A model generated the notes under the pieces. The model was not told the origin of the DNA. It ran no database searches and saw nothing but the letters and a program-made list of their open reading frames with translations. Position numbers and translations under genes: made by a program. Positions 8,889-18,705 of a stretch of 64,000 nucleotides of DNA are shown here, in pieces. The stretch is from NCBI GenBank assembly GCA_964648465.1, contig CAZYMU010000005.1, positions 37,697 through 101,696 of the forward strand. The letters run 5' to 3'. The DNA comes from Aminicenans sp964648465. Lineage in GTDB: Bacteria; Acidobacteriota; Aminicenantia; Aminicenantales; Aminicenantaceae. How positions within the stretch are numbered: position 1 is the first letter of the stretch; each line of letters opens with the position of its first letter.

Positions 8889-10067
8889 ATGCCAAATAAA
8901 GATCTAAATAAAAATATGATACCCCTATCCGTTCCACACATATCAGGAAATGAGTGGAAATATATAAAAGAATGCCTTGATACAGAATGGGTTTCCTCAG
9001 TTGGAAAATATGTCGATAAATTTGAAAGCGCCATTTGCGGCTGGTCAGGTGCCAAATATGCTGTTGCCTGTGTAAACGGCACAGCTGCTCTGCATATTGC
9101 TTTAAAATTAGTTGGAGTGACTCCAGGTGACGAAGTCATAGTACCCACAGTAACCTTTATCTCTTCTGTAAATGTAGTCCGCTATCTAGGAGCAGAGCCT
9201 TTGTTTATGGACTGCGATAAATATTACAATATGGATGTTGAAAAGCTTATTGAATTTATTAAAAAAGAAACTTTTTTTAAAAAAGGGCAAACGATAAACA
9301 AAACAACTAACAATAAAATTACTGCTGTAATACCTGTTCATATCTTTGGAAATGCTGTAAATCTTGATAGACTGCTGCCTGTATGTAAGGAAAGAAACAT
9401 CAAGATTGTAGAGGATGCAGCAGAAAGTATGGGAACCTGTTACAGGGAAAAAACTCTAAATGGACGCTGCACAGGTACTATAGCCGACATAGGATGTTAT
9501 TCGTTTAACGGCAATAAAATTATTACAACAGGCGGCGGGGGGATGATCGTCTCCAACAACCAAGAATATGCAGAAAAGGCACGATATATGACAACTCAAG
9601 CAAAAGATGACTCTCTGCACTACATTCATGATGAGGTTGGGTACAATTTCAGACTGACAAATATTCAGGCAGCCATGGGCGTGGCTCAGCTAGAGAACCT
9701 GAAAAAATACCTCAAAATAAAAAAATGCAACTATGATTATTATAAAGCTGAGATCGATGAAATTCCCGGTCTTCATCTGGCAGAAGTGCCTGATTATGCA
9801 GACAACAATTACTGGATGTATGCTCTCCAGATAGACAAAGAAGTTTACGGTAAAAGCAGGGAAGAATTGATGTTATTCTTGCAAAAAAACAATATTCAAA
9901 CTAGACCAATCTGGCATTTGAACCATCTTCAACTTCCCTATAAAGACTGTCAGAACTATAAAATCGAAAAAGCATATGACATGTTAAACAAAACCCTAAA
10001 TATCCCATGCAGTGTAAATTTGAAAAAAGAATCAATCGATCGAGTCATTAGGAATCTTAAGCGTTAA
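8889..10067 (+). CDS. LegC-like DegT/DnrJ/EryC1 PLP-dependent sugar aminotransferase
   Basis: A member of the DegT family, about 392 residues. The N-terminal block IPLSVPHISGNEWKYIKECL is typical of LegC-type aminotransferases. VACVNGTAALHIAL and DEVIVPTVTFISS form the cofactor phosphate region, VEDAAESMG holds the PLP-contacting Asp, and SFNGNKIITTGGGGM contains the Schiff-base Lys. It should transfer an amino group from glutamate to the 4-keto sugar made by the preceding dehydratase. An in-frame TTG at 8871 is possible, but ATG at 8889 has GAGAAG about 10 bases upstream; ATG 8916 (MIPLS) is a third option. Composition is less AT-rich than the two genes before it. It ends 1 base from a convergent gene. 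Confidence 0.8.
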   Translation: MPNKDLNKNMIPLSVPHISGNEWKYIKECLDTEWVSSVGKYVDKFESAICGWSGAKYAVACVNGTAALHIALKLVGVTPGDEVIVPTVTFISSVNVVRYLGAEPLFMDCDKYYNMDVEKLIEFIKKETFFKKGQTINKTTNNKITAVIPVHIFGNAVNLDRLLPVCKERNIKIVEDAAESMGTCYREKTLNGRCTGTIADIGCYSFNGNKIITTGGGGMIVSNNQEYAEKARYMTTQAKDDSLHYIHDEVGYNFRLTNIQAAMGVAQLENLKKYLKIKKCNYDYYKAEIDEIPGLHLAEVPDYADNNYWMYALQIDKEVYGKSREELMLFLQKNNIQTRPIWHLNHLQLPYKDCQNYKIEKAYDMLNKTLNIPCSVNLKKESIDRVIRNLKR

Positions 10068-10068
10068 T

Positions 10069-10713
10069 TCAGCAGTTTTTTAATAATCTTGCAGGAACTC
10101 CCACATATTTTCCAGGTTTTGAGCAGTCCCGCGTTACAACAGCCCCTGCTCCAATAATACAATTATCACATATATTTATATTATGAATAATACTTGCTCC
10201 AGCACCAATAAAAGATTTATTCCCTACAATTACTCCTCCGCTTAATGTGACTCCAGGTGCAATATGCACATTATTCTCTATCTGGCAGTCATGATCAATA
10301 GAACTGTTTGTATTCACTATCACATTTTCTCCTATTTTTGTCCCAGTATTAATCACTACATTATCAAAAACGACTGTAGCTTTCCCCAAAATAATATTTT
10401 CATTTATGACGGCACTCGGAGAAATTATTGGTGGCAGGTTATATCCAAACCTTTCCAGCCTTTCTATAATCTCTATTCTTTTATTTATATCTAAAAGAGA
10501 TAATATTCCTAATCCGATAACCGCGGAACATTTTTTATATTTATTCCTATCTTTTTCTAAAACAACATCATCACCTAAATACTGAATGCCAAGTATACTC
10601 CCCTTATCAACAATGTCTGTATAGCCTACAATCTTCCAAGCATTAAGTTTTTTTAAAATGCTAATCAATACCCTGGCATGCCCGCCGCCGCCAATAACCA
10701 CTATTTCATTCAT
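10069..10713 (-). CDS. NeuD/PglD-like sugar O/N-acetyltransferase
   Basis: A 214-residue protein with the two-part build of NeuD/PglD: an N-terminal Rossmann-like domain (EIVVIGGGGHARVLISIL) and a left-handed beta-helix of hexapeptide repeats from about residue 95 (INENIILGKATVVFDN, then IGENVIVNTNSSIDHD). The SSIDHD motif holds the conserved catalytic His. Such enzymes use acetyl-CoA to acetylate a 4-amino sugar (PglD) or sialic-acid-like sugars (NeuD), which fits the LegB/LegC pair that converges on it. It stands alone on the minus strand. Confidence 0.8.
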   Translation of the reverse strand: MNEIVVIGGGGHARVLISILKKLNAWKIVGYTDIVDKGSILGIQYLGDDVVLEKDRNKYKKCSAVIGLGILSLLDINKRIEIIERLERFGYNLPPIISPSAVINENIILGKATVVFDNVVINTGTKIGENVIVNTNSSIDHDCQIENNVHIAPGVTLSGGVIVGNKSFIGAGASIIHNINICDNCIIGAGAVVTRDCSKPGKYVGVPARLLKNC

Positions 10714-10795
10714 TTCTTTGGCTCCTAAACTTGGCTAAATAATAATTTAACCAAGTTGATAACATAAATTATACTGATATTTTTTTTCATTATTC

Positions 10796-11929
10796 TTATT
10801 CTCCTGATAACTCTTCATAAACTTTAATCCACCCATCAATATTTCTTTCCCATCTTCCAATCCCATCCACAATCGATTGATTCTTTCTGGCCTGTTTCTT
10901 ATAATCTTCGAAATTATTTAGTGCTTCAATAACTTTGTTCCCAATTTCACCAAAAGAGTCAACTTTTAATATAAATGCCCCTCTATCATATAAAACTCCG
11001 TAAGGAAGCCAGCTTCCAGCTATTACAATACTGCCGGCATACAAATGTTCCAACATTGAACCGGATAATTGATCCGTTGGCTGGACATTAATCATTATAT
11101 CTGAGATTCTTCTTAATCTGGCTACATCCAGATCTGACATGAATCGATTAAATATTTTGAATTCGAACTTTGTTTTACTCAGCACTTTTTCTATTTCTAT
11201 TTTTCTTTTTTTGTTTTCATATGTCATAGGAAAAACAAAAAAAAGACTATCAGGCAGCTTATTCTCAACATTCAAAATAGATTTTATAATTCCTCTATGA
11301 TTCTGTTTCGGATTAGCATTGTATCCACATGCTGTTACCAATGAATTATTCGGTATGCCCAGAACCTTTTTCGAATCTCCTATGCTCTCTCCATTTAATT
11401 TATCAATGTATTCTAATGGCTTTAAACCATAACGAAGCATAACAATTTTTCTCTCATAAAAATGACCATAAAAATCTAAAAAATCTTTCTTCGTTTGTAT
11501 ATTAGCAAAGCTAATGATGTCTGCAAGTTTGTATATCTTTGACTGAATCTTCCTGGATATATTACTATTCCTATAAAAATCACTGCCATAAATAGTAACA
11601 ACCAATTTTTCACTAATATTCTTTATACTATTTGCAATGAATGAATATCTCCTCAAATTGAAATGGATATTGCAAATATCATATTTCTTCTCAAACCTTT
11701 TAAAAATCCTGTTAATTAATATTAATTTAAATATTCCTTTAATTCCTGGAATTTTATTTAAGACTTTAGGAAAAAGATAATATTTTATGGTTTTATTTTC
11801 AGTACAATTAAAAAACAGTAACTGATGCGGATCAAAAATATCTACATATATATTTCTTCTGCGTAATTGCTCAGCTAAATTTTTTATAAATACACTATCC
11901 TTATAACCAACAAATAATATCTTCATCAT
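10796..11929 (-). CDS. Divergent GT-B glycosyltransferase
   Basis: The 377-residue protein starts with MKILFVGYKDSVFIKNLAEQ and has the typical N-terminal description of a GT4 enzyme (VVTIYGSDFYRNS, a common acceptor-side motif). The C-terminal half includes VTACGYNANPKQNH, a glycine-rich loop followed by basic residues, and MLEHLYAGSIVIAGSWLP, matching the donor-site E..A.G region. No membrane segments are seen. It probably adds a sugar in the neighbouring glycan pathway. The specific donor cannot be recognised. It is separated from the NeuD-like gene by 82 bases on the same strand. Confidence 0.75.
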   Translation of the reverse strand: MMKILFVGYKDSVFIKNLAEQLRRRNIYVDIFDPHQLLFFNCTENKTIKYYLFPKVLNKIPGIKGIFKLILINRIFKRFEKKYDICNIHFNLRRYSFIANSIKNISEKLVVTIYGSDFYRNSNISRKIQSKIYKLADIISFANIQTKKDFLDFYGHFYERKIVMLRYGLKPLEYIDKLNGESIGDSKKVLGIPNNSLVTACGYNANPKQNHRGIIKSILNVENKLPDSLFFVFPMTYENKKRKIEIEKVLSKTKFEFKIFNRFMSDLDVARLRRISDIMINVQPTDQLSGSMLEHLYAGSIVIAGSWLPYGVLYDRGAFILKVDSFGEIGNKVIEALNNFEDYKKQARKNQSIVDGIGRWERNIDGWIKVYEELSGE

Positions 11930-12002
11930 CTTTTAATAACCTCGATTTACATTCCAGCTTTTGCATTATGCACCCAAGCTCCTACAAAAAACAACAACGC
12001 CA

Positions 12003-15000
12003 TTATTCACTCAGGACCAAAAGCCACCCTCTGCCAGGCTCAACAGGAATTTTATCTTCAGGTTTGAATGTTACTGAGCCTTGGAAATTCTCGATACCGG
12101 GAGCATAAAGCTTTGCTTTTTTTGGATCCAAGCCTAAAGCATTCCAGTCTATGTTAAGCCGGCAGTGTACTGTTTCTTTTGCCCAACTTGCTAAAGAAAC
12201 CAGCACCTTACGTTTCTTAACATAAGCTGTTGCTAAAACATCCTTATTGTCCGTCTTTACCGGACAGGATTTGACCCAGTACCCGATCATTTGAGAATCC
12301 TGGATTCCAAAATCATCCCAGACCTTCCAGAGGTGTGTCGGATCTCCTGCCCATGGTAGGCGGGACGTCATTCCGTAGAGCATCCCGCGCCACGCATTTC
12401 CCCCATCCTGAAGCATTTCTCCCATCACACCAAAAGGAATGCCGGACATCTCCACAAGCCAGAAATCCGGAGAGGAATCGTAATCAAAATATTCCCCGAA
12501 CCAGAGCCGGTTGAGATAAGGAAAATGTTCAAGATAAAGATTTGCACTGTTTGCAAATCCGTCTCTCACATTGAATTGATTGGCCGAATGTAAATCAATG
12601 AGCGCTCCTTTCCTTCCCCAGTCAAGAACCTTCCTCACACGCTTCATTGTTGTGCGGTCAAAGGCCACATCATCGATGTAAAGGCCGTCAATCCCTACAT
12701 TTTTAACCAGCCAGTTCAGGCCTTCCACATAATAATTATGCCAGCGTGATACACCGCTGTTGATCACTGCTGCATCCTCTAGCGTTGGAACAAACCAAGC
12801 CGCTATATAGTTAGAACCAAGATGTTCCTGAAGCCACGAAAATCCTCCGCCATGTCCATATGAGAGAATCTCATCTCCTAAACTGCGCAGGGCAAAAATC
12901 TCCGGGGCATGGTTGGAAAGCTCACGCACCGTATAATAGATTTTTACTTTTAAACCTAGCTTGTGTGCTTCATGAATATAGGCTCTCATTTTTTCTGGCC
13001 GAAGAAAAGGATAGTTAATATAAGGATTTATTTCGGTTGCATGATGGACATTAATCGTATTTGCTCCAGTAGCTGCAACTTCCTCCGGAGGTTTGAAGCT
13101 GTGATAGAATCGTGTGTTCCACTGAGCTTTTGTATCGATCATCTTAAAAGGGGTCAACAGCAAACGGAAATTAAAATGGAGTTTTTCTCCTTCTTTGATT
13201 GTCCTTTCACCGCTGTATGCACTTATTAAAAACGTACTTTCCCCTGTTTCTTTGAGATTACATCCTCCCTTCCCATCATTCCACCAGGAAGGCGGCATAT
13301 TGAGCGGCTTTGAAAGATAAAAATTCGTATTTAAAGGTCTTATATAGTTTTCATCTTTAAAACTGCATTGAAGCCCTGCATGGACATCTCCTATCCATAC
13401 GGAATCCTGATTATTCTTTCTGTCCCACTTCCAGTTATATTCTGCCGGACGATAACCTCCTTTGAATCCCATTCCCATCATATATCTTGCAACATCCTTG
13501 ACAAGAGGTACTTCCAAACGGATATTCCTGACCTTTAACGTCTTTAAAGTAGAGATTGTAACTAAGAATTCAATACACCCATCAAATTCCATCTGCGCTC
13601 GGCAGTCCATTTTCAAAGGACCTGCCTTACTCTGGGACTGCCAGGCGATTGCTCCTTCGCTGCGCTTAACTATTTCAACAGATCCACCACTCCATGACAA
13701 AATACCTCCTTCCGCGTTTTCTACAACAAGTTTTATAGGAGAAGATAAAATTTCCCGGCCTATATCTGTGAGGCAAGTCATTTCAGGAGCAAACAAACTC
13801 TTTATACTGACAGGAAATCCTTTGCTTCCGACTGCCACCTTTCGCCCCAGGCAGCTTACAACATTATTCTTTACAAACATTGGAGTAAATGGCGCAGCAA
13901 CGGTGTCATCAAATGCGATCATTGAATCCAGCCATCGCAGCCTCGAGTGGCGCCATAGCTTACTATCTCCGGCATCTTTCAGTATTTCTTTTCCGACATT
14001 CAATACTATTTTTATCGTACCTGATTCCATCCCTTTGGGAATAACATTCACCTGCCCCTCGTATTTTCCTGGTTTTGCATCTGCCGGGATCTGTACTCCG
14101 CACCATAATGCTTGAATCTTACCCTTTCCAACCGAACACTTCTTTTTAAATTCTCTTCCGGCAGAATCTATCCCTCCGGTATTGAAACAGCTCATCTCTG
14201 ATGCTGGGATGTAAGTGTTTGAAGCAGCGCATTCCACAGAGCTGAAGCGAACATCGATATCCTCAATTGCCTCTCGACAGGCATATATTCCTATCTGAAA
14301 AGCATAGAACTCACCCCGAAAAGCATCACCCTCAAAGGTGTCCAGAGGCCCTGTCTTTATCCACCTCAAAGGAATATCATCGGTCATCCTGATTGGGAAT
14401 TTACGATCTTCAGGAAACAGCAGATAAGATGATTTTGGATATCGTTCAAGCAGACTATTCATTTCCCTGAAAGCTGCAGTAAGCTCCATCGGATAAAAGC
14501 TGTTAAATTCATTTACAGACTGGATTTCTAAAACCTGCGCTTCCGGAAATTGTTTCTTTTTTTTATCCGCGAGATTTCCTTCTGCCAGGCCATTCCTCTG
14601 AATCCATGCGGATTTTGCCGTATCCTTTGGCTCAGGATAATTCACTTTTGGATAATTTCTGCTCCCCGAAACCTTGTAAGGCAAATAATATATGTAATAA
14701 TCGCCAGGCATACTCTTCGGCTGGAAAACCAAATCTCCAAATTCCCTGTTTATTTCCAACCGATAGATATTCTCAATCCGGACACCAGTCTTAGCATCTA
14801 TTATGATGATATTTTTCTTTTCAGGGTTAAAATCTCTCCTCCGCCATGGAATATGAATTCTTACTGCATCCGCTTTTATTGAAACACGGACAACTGCACG
14901 GTGACTGCCTAAAGAATCCGCATCCCATGAGCCAATTCCGTAAGGTACATCTTCAGCAAAGATAGGACAGATTAAGGAGAATACCATCAATGATATTATC

Positions 15001-15023
15001 GCCAGGGTTATCTTCTTTGACAT
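12003..15023 (-). CDS. Large secreted glycoside-hydrolase-like protein (TIM-barrel, DUF6067/DUF4091-like)
   Basis: A 1006-residue protein with a cleavable signal peptide (basic MSKK, hydrophobic core ending at CPIFAE). The first 630 residues look like beta-sandwich modules. From about residue 640 a TIM-barrel-like region appears: NTINVHHATEINPYINYPF, then LGLKVKIYYTVRELSNHAPE, then VGIDGLYIDDVAFDR, where the paired Asp residues are plausible catalytic or sugar-binding groups. The C-terminal 80 residues resemble an all-beta domain. I place it with uncharacterised glycoside-hydrolase-like DUF6067/DUF4091 families from memory; substrate is unknown. It lies upstream of, and in line with, the glycan operon but probably acts on external polysaccharide. 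Confidence 0.6.
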   Translation of the reverse strand: MSKKITLAIISLMVFSLICPIFAEDVPYGIGSWDADSLGSHRAVVRVSIKADAVRIHIPWRRRDFNPEKKNIIIIDAKTGVRIENIYRLEINREFGDLVFQPKSMPGDYYIYYLPYKVSGSRNYPKVNYPEPKDTAKSAWIQRNGLAEGNLADKKKKQFPEAQVLEIQSVNEFNSFYPMELTAAFREMNSLLERYPKSSYLLFPEDRKFPIRMTDDIPLRWIKTGPLDTFEGDAFRGEFYAFQIGIYACREAIEDIDVRFSSVECAASNTYIPASEMSCFNTGGIDSAGREFKKKCSVGKGKIQALWCGVQIPADAKPGKYEGQVNVIPKGMESGTIKIVLNVGKEILKDAGDSKLWRHSRLRWLDSMIAFDDTVAAPFTPMFVKNNVVSCLGRKVAVGSKGFPVSIKSLFAPEMTCLTDIGREILSSPIKLVVENAEGGILSWSGGSVEIVKRSEGAIAWQSQSKAGPLKMDCRAQMEFDGCIEFLVTISTLKTLKVRNIRLEVPLVKDVARYMMGMGFKGGYRPAEYNWKWDRKNNQDSVWIGDVHAGLQCSFKDENYIRPLNTNFYLSKPLNMPPSWWNDGKGGCNLKETGESTFLISAYSGERTIKEGEKLHFNFRLLLTPFKMIDTKAQWNTRFYHSFKPPEEVAATGANTINVHHATEINPYINYPFLRPEKMRAYIHEAHKLGLKVKIYYTVRELSNHAPEIFALRSLGDEILSYGHGGGFSWLQEHLGSNYIAAWFVPTLEDAAVINSGVSRWHNYYVEGLNWLVKNVGIDGLYIDDVAFDRTTMKRVRKVLDWGRKGALIDLHSANQFNVRDGFANSANLYLEHFPYLNRLWFGEYFDYDSSPDFWLVEMSGIPFGVMGEMLQDGGNAWRGMLYGMTSRLPWAGDPTHLWKVWDDFGIQDSQMIGYWVKSCPVKTDNKDVLATAYVKKRKVLVSLASWAKETVHCRLNIDWNALGLDPKKAKLYAPGIENFQGSVTFKPEDKIPVEPGRGWLLVLSE

Positions 15024-15103
15024 TATTCAATCTCGCTTCAAAAAATTTCTTTATCCATCACCGGATTTCTCCCATTATATCAGCCAGAACTTCCTTTGCA
15101 ATG

Positions 15104-16715
15104 TCAACCTTTACCCTTTATTATTTCCATGACTTTTTTGGAAGTTTTTGCTTTATTCAAGAGCTGCCTTGCCTTTTCATGCTCACCAAAACGCTGAAGG
15201 ATCAGGCCGCCAAAATATTGATACTTTCCCTGTTTAAGCCAGTGTTTGACAGTGTAATCATAGACTGCTTTTCTTGTTTCTTCAGCTTTTTTCTTTTCTC
15301 CTATCTTATCGTAACAAACAGCCTCGATATAATCCTGCATTCTAAAATCCGGATCATAAGGTCGGTCTGTGCCCAGGCTTTCTGGATATCTCTTCGACCC
15401 TTCAAAATATTTGATTGCATCAACGAATTTTTTCTTCTTCATATTGTTCAATCCAAGTTCAACCTGGCAGTTAACAAAAAGGCTGTGAATCTCGCTTGCT
15501 CCCTCATAAGGAAGGGTCTTGGTGCTTTCCAGTAGGCCCAGAGCCTCCATGTAGAAATTGTTGCTCATGAGAGAGCGAATCAAATCAATCCTCAGGACTC
15601 CTTCATCAGGAAATGTTGAGGAGCCCTCGCGCGCCAATTCCAGAGATTCGTTAAACATGTGAAGTTCATTATAACAAGTAATAAGGTGATACCATGTCTT
15701 CCAGCTTTTCCTGTCAATCCTCAAAGCATCCTTAAAGTCTGAAAGAGCTTTCTTTGAATTAACTTCTTTATAAACATGGCCTCTTGAATATACAATGGGG
15801 CAAAGTCCGGACTGCCCATCCCATGCTTTCTTTGGCCTCAACCAAATTCTGAATCATGCCAGTAACAACCAAAGAAATTTTCATATTCACCCACAGTGAA
15901 ATAACTTTTATAAGAGCCGAAGTTATTATTCTTATACCAGGAAAGGTCACGACCTGTTCTATCCACAGGCCAAGGTTTAAGAGGAACAGAGAAATTATGG
16001 GCAATGTGGCAGCGGCCAGGGAAGATATACTGCAAGTCTTCTCCCGTCTTGATCGCACCATTCATCCAGGCATAATAGGACTGATGAAGAGGCGACGGGT
16101 TATACCAGAAAGCCCGTGTCTCAAAATAAGCTTTATCCCGTGGCAAATTTATTGTCACGCTCCATCGGGTGCGGGAAGGAAGGTCCATCGTGCCCACAAT
16201 ACAGCTTACGCTTCCATCCGGATTTGTGCGCATCAGATAATCGACAGGAGCGGCTCCGGCAGGAGTGTGGCCGACTATGCCAAAATTAAACTCGATACCA
16301 CCTGAGGTCCATGGCCCTCTCAAAGCAATCTCCCGAAATTTCAACACATAGTTTGTGTAAATGAACTCTCTGCCTGTCGATTTCTCTGTGGCACCCCAGA
16401 TTTTCCCGCCTACCTGGGGCAGTACAGAAACTTCAATATAAGGATTTTCCATGCGGACGACATTCCATTCTTTATCTACAGCAGTCTTACTGAACTTGTC
16501 AAAGAAACAATAAGGATAAAGCCTTGCTCCCTTTCCCCACAGGCTTGACCTTGTCAATATAGGAACCGGATCAGGGTCTGAGAAGGGATATGTTTTGATA
16601 ACCTCTTTGCTTTCCTTGATGGCTGCCCCAGGGGATGAACAGCCAATAAGTTCTAAAAGTAAAAAAACTGTTATTACAATAAGAACCGGCAGTATGATGC
16701 AGTTGTCCTTTTCAT
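15104..16715 (-). pseudogene. Decayed DUF5107/TPR lipoprotein gene (two lesions)
   Basis: Three pieces of one former gene. (a) ATG at 16715 reads MKRTTASYCRFLL then a stop, but the next frame gives a lipoprotein signal, VFLLLELIGCSSPG, so a one-base shift has broken the signal peptide. (b) 15838-16557 in that second frame encodes a DUF5107-like N-terminal domain (VSVLPQVGGKIWGATEKSTG, then FNFGIVGHTPAGAAPVDYL) that stops at YWHDSEFG. (c) 15104-15841 in another frame encodes the C-terminal TPR helices (DFKDALRIDRKSWKTWYHL). Intact DUF5107-TPR proteins are about 1000 residues or more, so the centre has been deleted and the frame lost. The family is linked to carbohydrate use and would pair with the hydrolase-like gene downstream. 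Confidence 0.7.
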
Positions 16716-16767
16716 TTTGACCCTCTGTTTATAATCTCTCCCTATATAAAATATCCCAGGATAATTT

Positions 16768-16832
16768 ACAGCAGCATTGCTGTAGAATATAAATATATCA
16801 ATCCCCTTATTATGTGTCCAGATTTTTTGCCC
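16768..16832 (+). repeat. 65-bp direct repeat, copy 1
   Basis: Begins with the hairpin ACAGCAGCATTGCTGT and ends in GATTTTTTGCCC. Matches 18706-18770 with 3 mismatches over 65 bases. The two copies bracket the higBA pair and the HD-domain gene. Confidence 0.85.
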
Positions 16833-16962
16833 TTCCTGTTCCGGTTCTCCCTGAGAATGATCACTATCCCGGTACGTCTTTTATATTACTGGAAGTCTAT
16901 GATGATACTTGACACGTAACGGGTAACAAGTTAAGATTATATTGTCTCGGAAGGAATTATGA

Positions 16963-17241
16963 ATGATCAAATCTTTCAAACATAATGGGCTGGAAAAGTT
17001 TTATTACGAGGGTGACCGGAGGCGAGTTAACCCGGAACATGCTGCTAAGCTTGCTCGGATATTAGATCGCCTGGACGCATGCATAAGGCCACAGGATATG
17101 AAGTTACCCGGTTATAAACTTCATAAACTCACTGGCAGAGAATCAGAAACCTGGTCCGTCTGGGTCTCTGGTAATTGGCGGGTTACATTTCGATTCGAAA
17201 GGTCTGATGCCATCGATGTGGATTATCGAGACTATCATTAG
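16963..17241 (+). CDS. higB: HigB-type toxin (RelE/ParE superfamily mRNA interferase)
   Basis: A 92-residue protein. MIKSFKHNGLEKFYYEGD at the start and LHKLTGRESETWSVWVSGNW followed by RVTFRF near the end match the HigB/plasmid-maintenance killer family of the RelE fold. HigB cleaves mRNA on the ribosome; basic residues and the terminal YRDYH are consistent with that. The gene lies ahead of its antitoxin (17 bases apart), the inverted toxin-first order typical of higBA. A purine-rich GGAAGG lies about 10 bases upstream of the start at 16963. The module sits in a repeat-bordered segment, which suggests mobility. Confidence 0.9.
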   Translation: MIKSFKHNGLEKFYYEGDRRRVNPEHAAKLARILDRLDACIRPQDMKLPGYKLHKLTGRESETWSVWVSGNWRVTFRFERSDAIDVDYRDYH

Positions 17242-17258
17242 CAATGGGAGGACTTTAA

Positions 17259-17552
17259 ATGACAAAAAAAAGAAAACCTGTTCATCCAGGAGAAGTATTA
17301 AACGAGGATATTATTAAACCCCTTGGGCTTACCGTAACCGAAGCAGCTAGATTTCTGGGTGTGACGCGCAAAACCATGTCGTTATTAATAAACTGTAAAG
17401 CATCGATGAGCCCAGAGATGGCGCTCAGGGTAGGTATGGCTACCAACACTTCTCCCGAAAGCTGGTTATATATGCAGGCTAAACTTGACCTCTGGCATGC
17501 CGCTCAAAACCCTCCCGTGGTCAAGAAACTAGGTAACATGGCGACTACATAG
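17259..17552 (+). CDS. higA: HigA-type antitoxin (XRE-like helix-turn-helix)
   Basis: A 97-residue DNA-binding antitoxin. KPVHPGEVLNEDIIKPLGLT is the family opening. VTEAARFLGVTRKTMSLLIN is the helix-turn-helix, followed by the MSPEMALRVGMATNTSPESW block that defines the HigA family. It should neutralise HigB by direct binding and repress its own promoter. GGGAGG lies just upstream of the ATG at 17259. Confidence 0.92.
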   Translation: MTKKRKPVHPGEVLNEDIIKPLGLTVTEAARFLGVTRKTMSLLINCKASMSPEMALRVGMATNTSPESWLYMQAKLDLWHAAQNPPVVKKLGNMATT

Positions 17553-17798
17553 ACTTTTTGCTTCCAGCTTGAACCGCAGCGATCTTCAAGCTCCCGGGTG
17601 CTTAAAGACCTGGTTAACATTTTATGCTCATATTTATTTCCAAATATAAACTTCAGCCCGGTTGGCAAGGCTCAGCACTTATCACAAAGGTAGAAAAGGA
17701 AACATTATTGAATACAGCCGTTGAAGCAGAACTGAACTAGCTGATTAGAAACTGATAAAAATGTAATCAGGGGTCAGACCTACTTAGATTATTGAAAA

Positions 17799-18602
17799 TT
17801 AGACAAGTAGTTCGAAATTATTGCATTTTTTATCCAGATAAGATTTCAATGTTGAATAGATTCTTTGGGTTTTATCTGATTGAGGGAGCACATCCTTGAT
17901 TTTTTCTAAATAGCTTCTTTGCCGGATAAGCTGGAAGGTGCGGGGAAAGTTAATATCGTAGATCCATGCCATCTGGAGGATCTTGAAATCATTGAGTGTG
18001 TTGATGTGACTTGTTCTGACAGATCTTCCAGACATTATATCATTATAGACTTCATGGGATATTTTTGGGATATTGGGCAAATCGAGTTCAAGGCTTTTAT
18101 TCTGGCTCTTATTTTCTCTGTGGTAGTAGTTCGTCACAACATACAGGATATCCAGCTTATCTGCATCGCGCAGCAATTTTGCAAAGAATAGACATCGTTC
18201 AGTTTCTTTCTTAGGAAGAACTGCGCGGTTGTGATAGGCAATTGTACGTAGGATTAGTTCACTGGTGGGTTTGTCTACTTTTTTTAGGACATGGTTTTGC
18301 CGAATGATTTTTATTCCAAGTTGAGCATGATCTTCTGATTCTGTATCAGAAAATGTCGCATAACGGTTGTATTGCTCAAACCGGCCTATATCATGAAGCA
18401 AGGCTATTGTTTCTGCCAGGCGAAGGTCTTTTTTGCCTAAAGAGAGACTTTGTGCGAGATTAAGGATTTCTTGGCAGACACGGAAGGTGTGGTCCTTTTT
18501 TAAATCTATATTCTGCTGGTAATATGGGTCTGATGATTGGTAATTTTTAAGGTAATTTTCGAACCATGATTTGATGTTATCTAGAGTTTCTTGTTTAATC
18601 AT
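17799..18602 (-). CDS. HD-domain phosphohydrolase
   Basis: A 267-residue protein with an HD metal-binding domain: DHTFRVCQEILNLAQSLS supplies the first His, LAETIALLHDIGRFEQYNRY the HD pair, and KLLRDADKLDIL a distal Asp. HD proteins hydrolyse nucleotides, cyclic dinucleotides or phosphate esters; the substrate here is unknown. No attached signalling domain is present. It is transcribed toward the higBA pair and lies inside the 65-bp repeats, so it may be cargo of the same segment. It starts with ATG at 18602. Confidence 0.8.
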   Translation of the reverse strand: MIKQETLDNIKSWFENYLKNYQSSDPYYQQNIDLKKDHTFRVCQEILNLAQSLSLGKKDLRLAETIALLHDIGRFEQYNRYATFSDTESEDHAQLGIKIIRQNHVLKKVDKPTSELILRTIAYHNRAVLPKKETERCLFFAKLLRDADKLDILYVVTNYYHRENKSQNKSLELDLPNIPKISHEVYNDIMSGRSVRTSHINTLNDFKILQMAWIYDINFPRTFQLIRQRSYLEKIKDVLPQSDKTQRIYSTLKSYLDKKCNNFELLV

Positions 18603-18631
18603 TATTTAAATATGGTATCAACCTTGAGAAA

Positions 18632-18690
18632 GAAAGTACCTGGTACCTTCTCAAAATATGCTTGCCTATCAGTAAAAGTGTACCAGGTAC
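18632..18690. repeat. Two GGTACC-type short palindromes
   Basis: GAAAGTACCTGGTACCTTC at 18632-18650 and GTGTACCAGGTAC at 18678-18690, in opposite sense. Related copies occur at 29666-29688 and 37437-37459. They look like members of a dispersed small palindromic (REP-like) family. Confidence 0.6.
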
Positions 18691-18705
18691 AATTTTTCTT
18701 AATCC

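Noticed and set aside
13462..14115. 217-codon plus-strand frame inside the glycoside-hydrolase-like gene
   Set aside because: No recognisable motif or Shine-Dalgarno; the opposite strand has a convincing signal peptide and domains over the full length.
16957..17560. Prophage attachment or phage repressor interpretation of the XRE gene
   Set aside because: The protein matches the HigA family and is paired with HigB; no phage genes are nearby.
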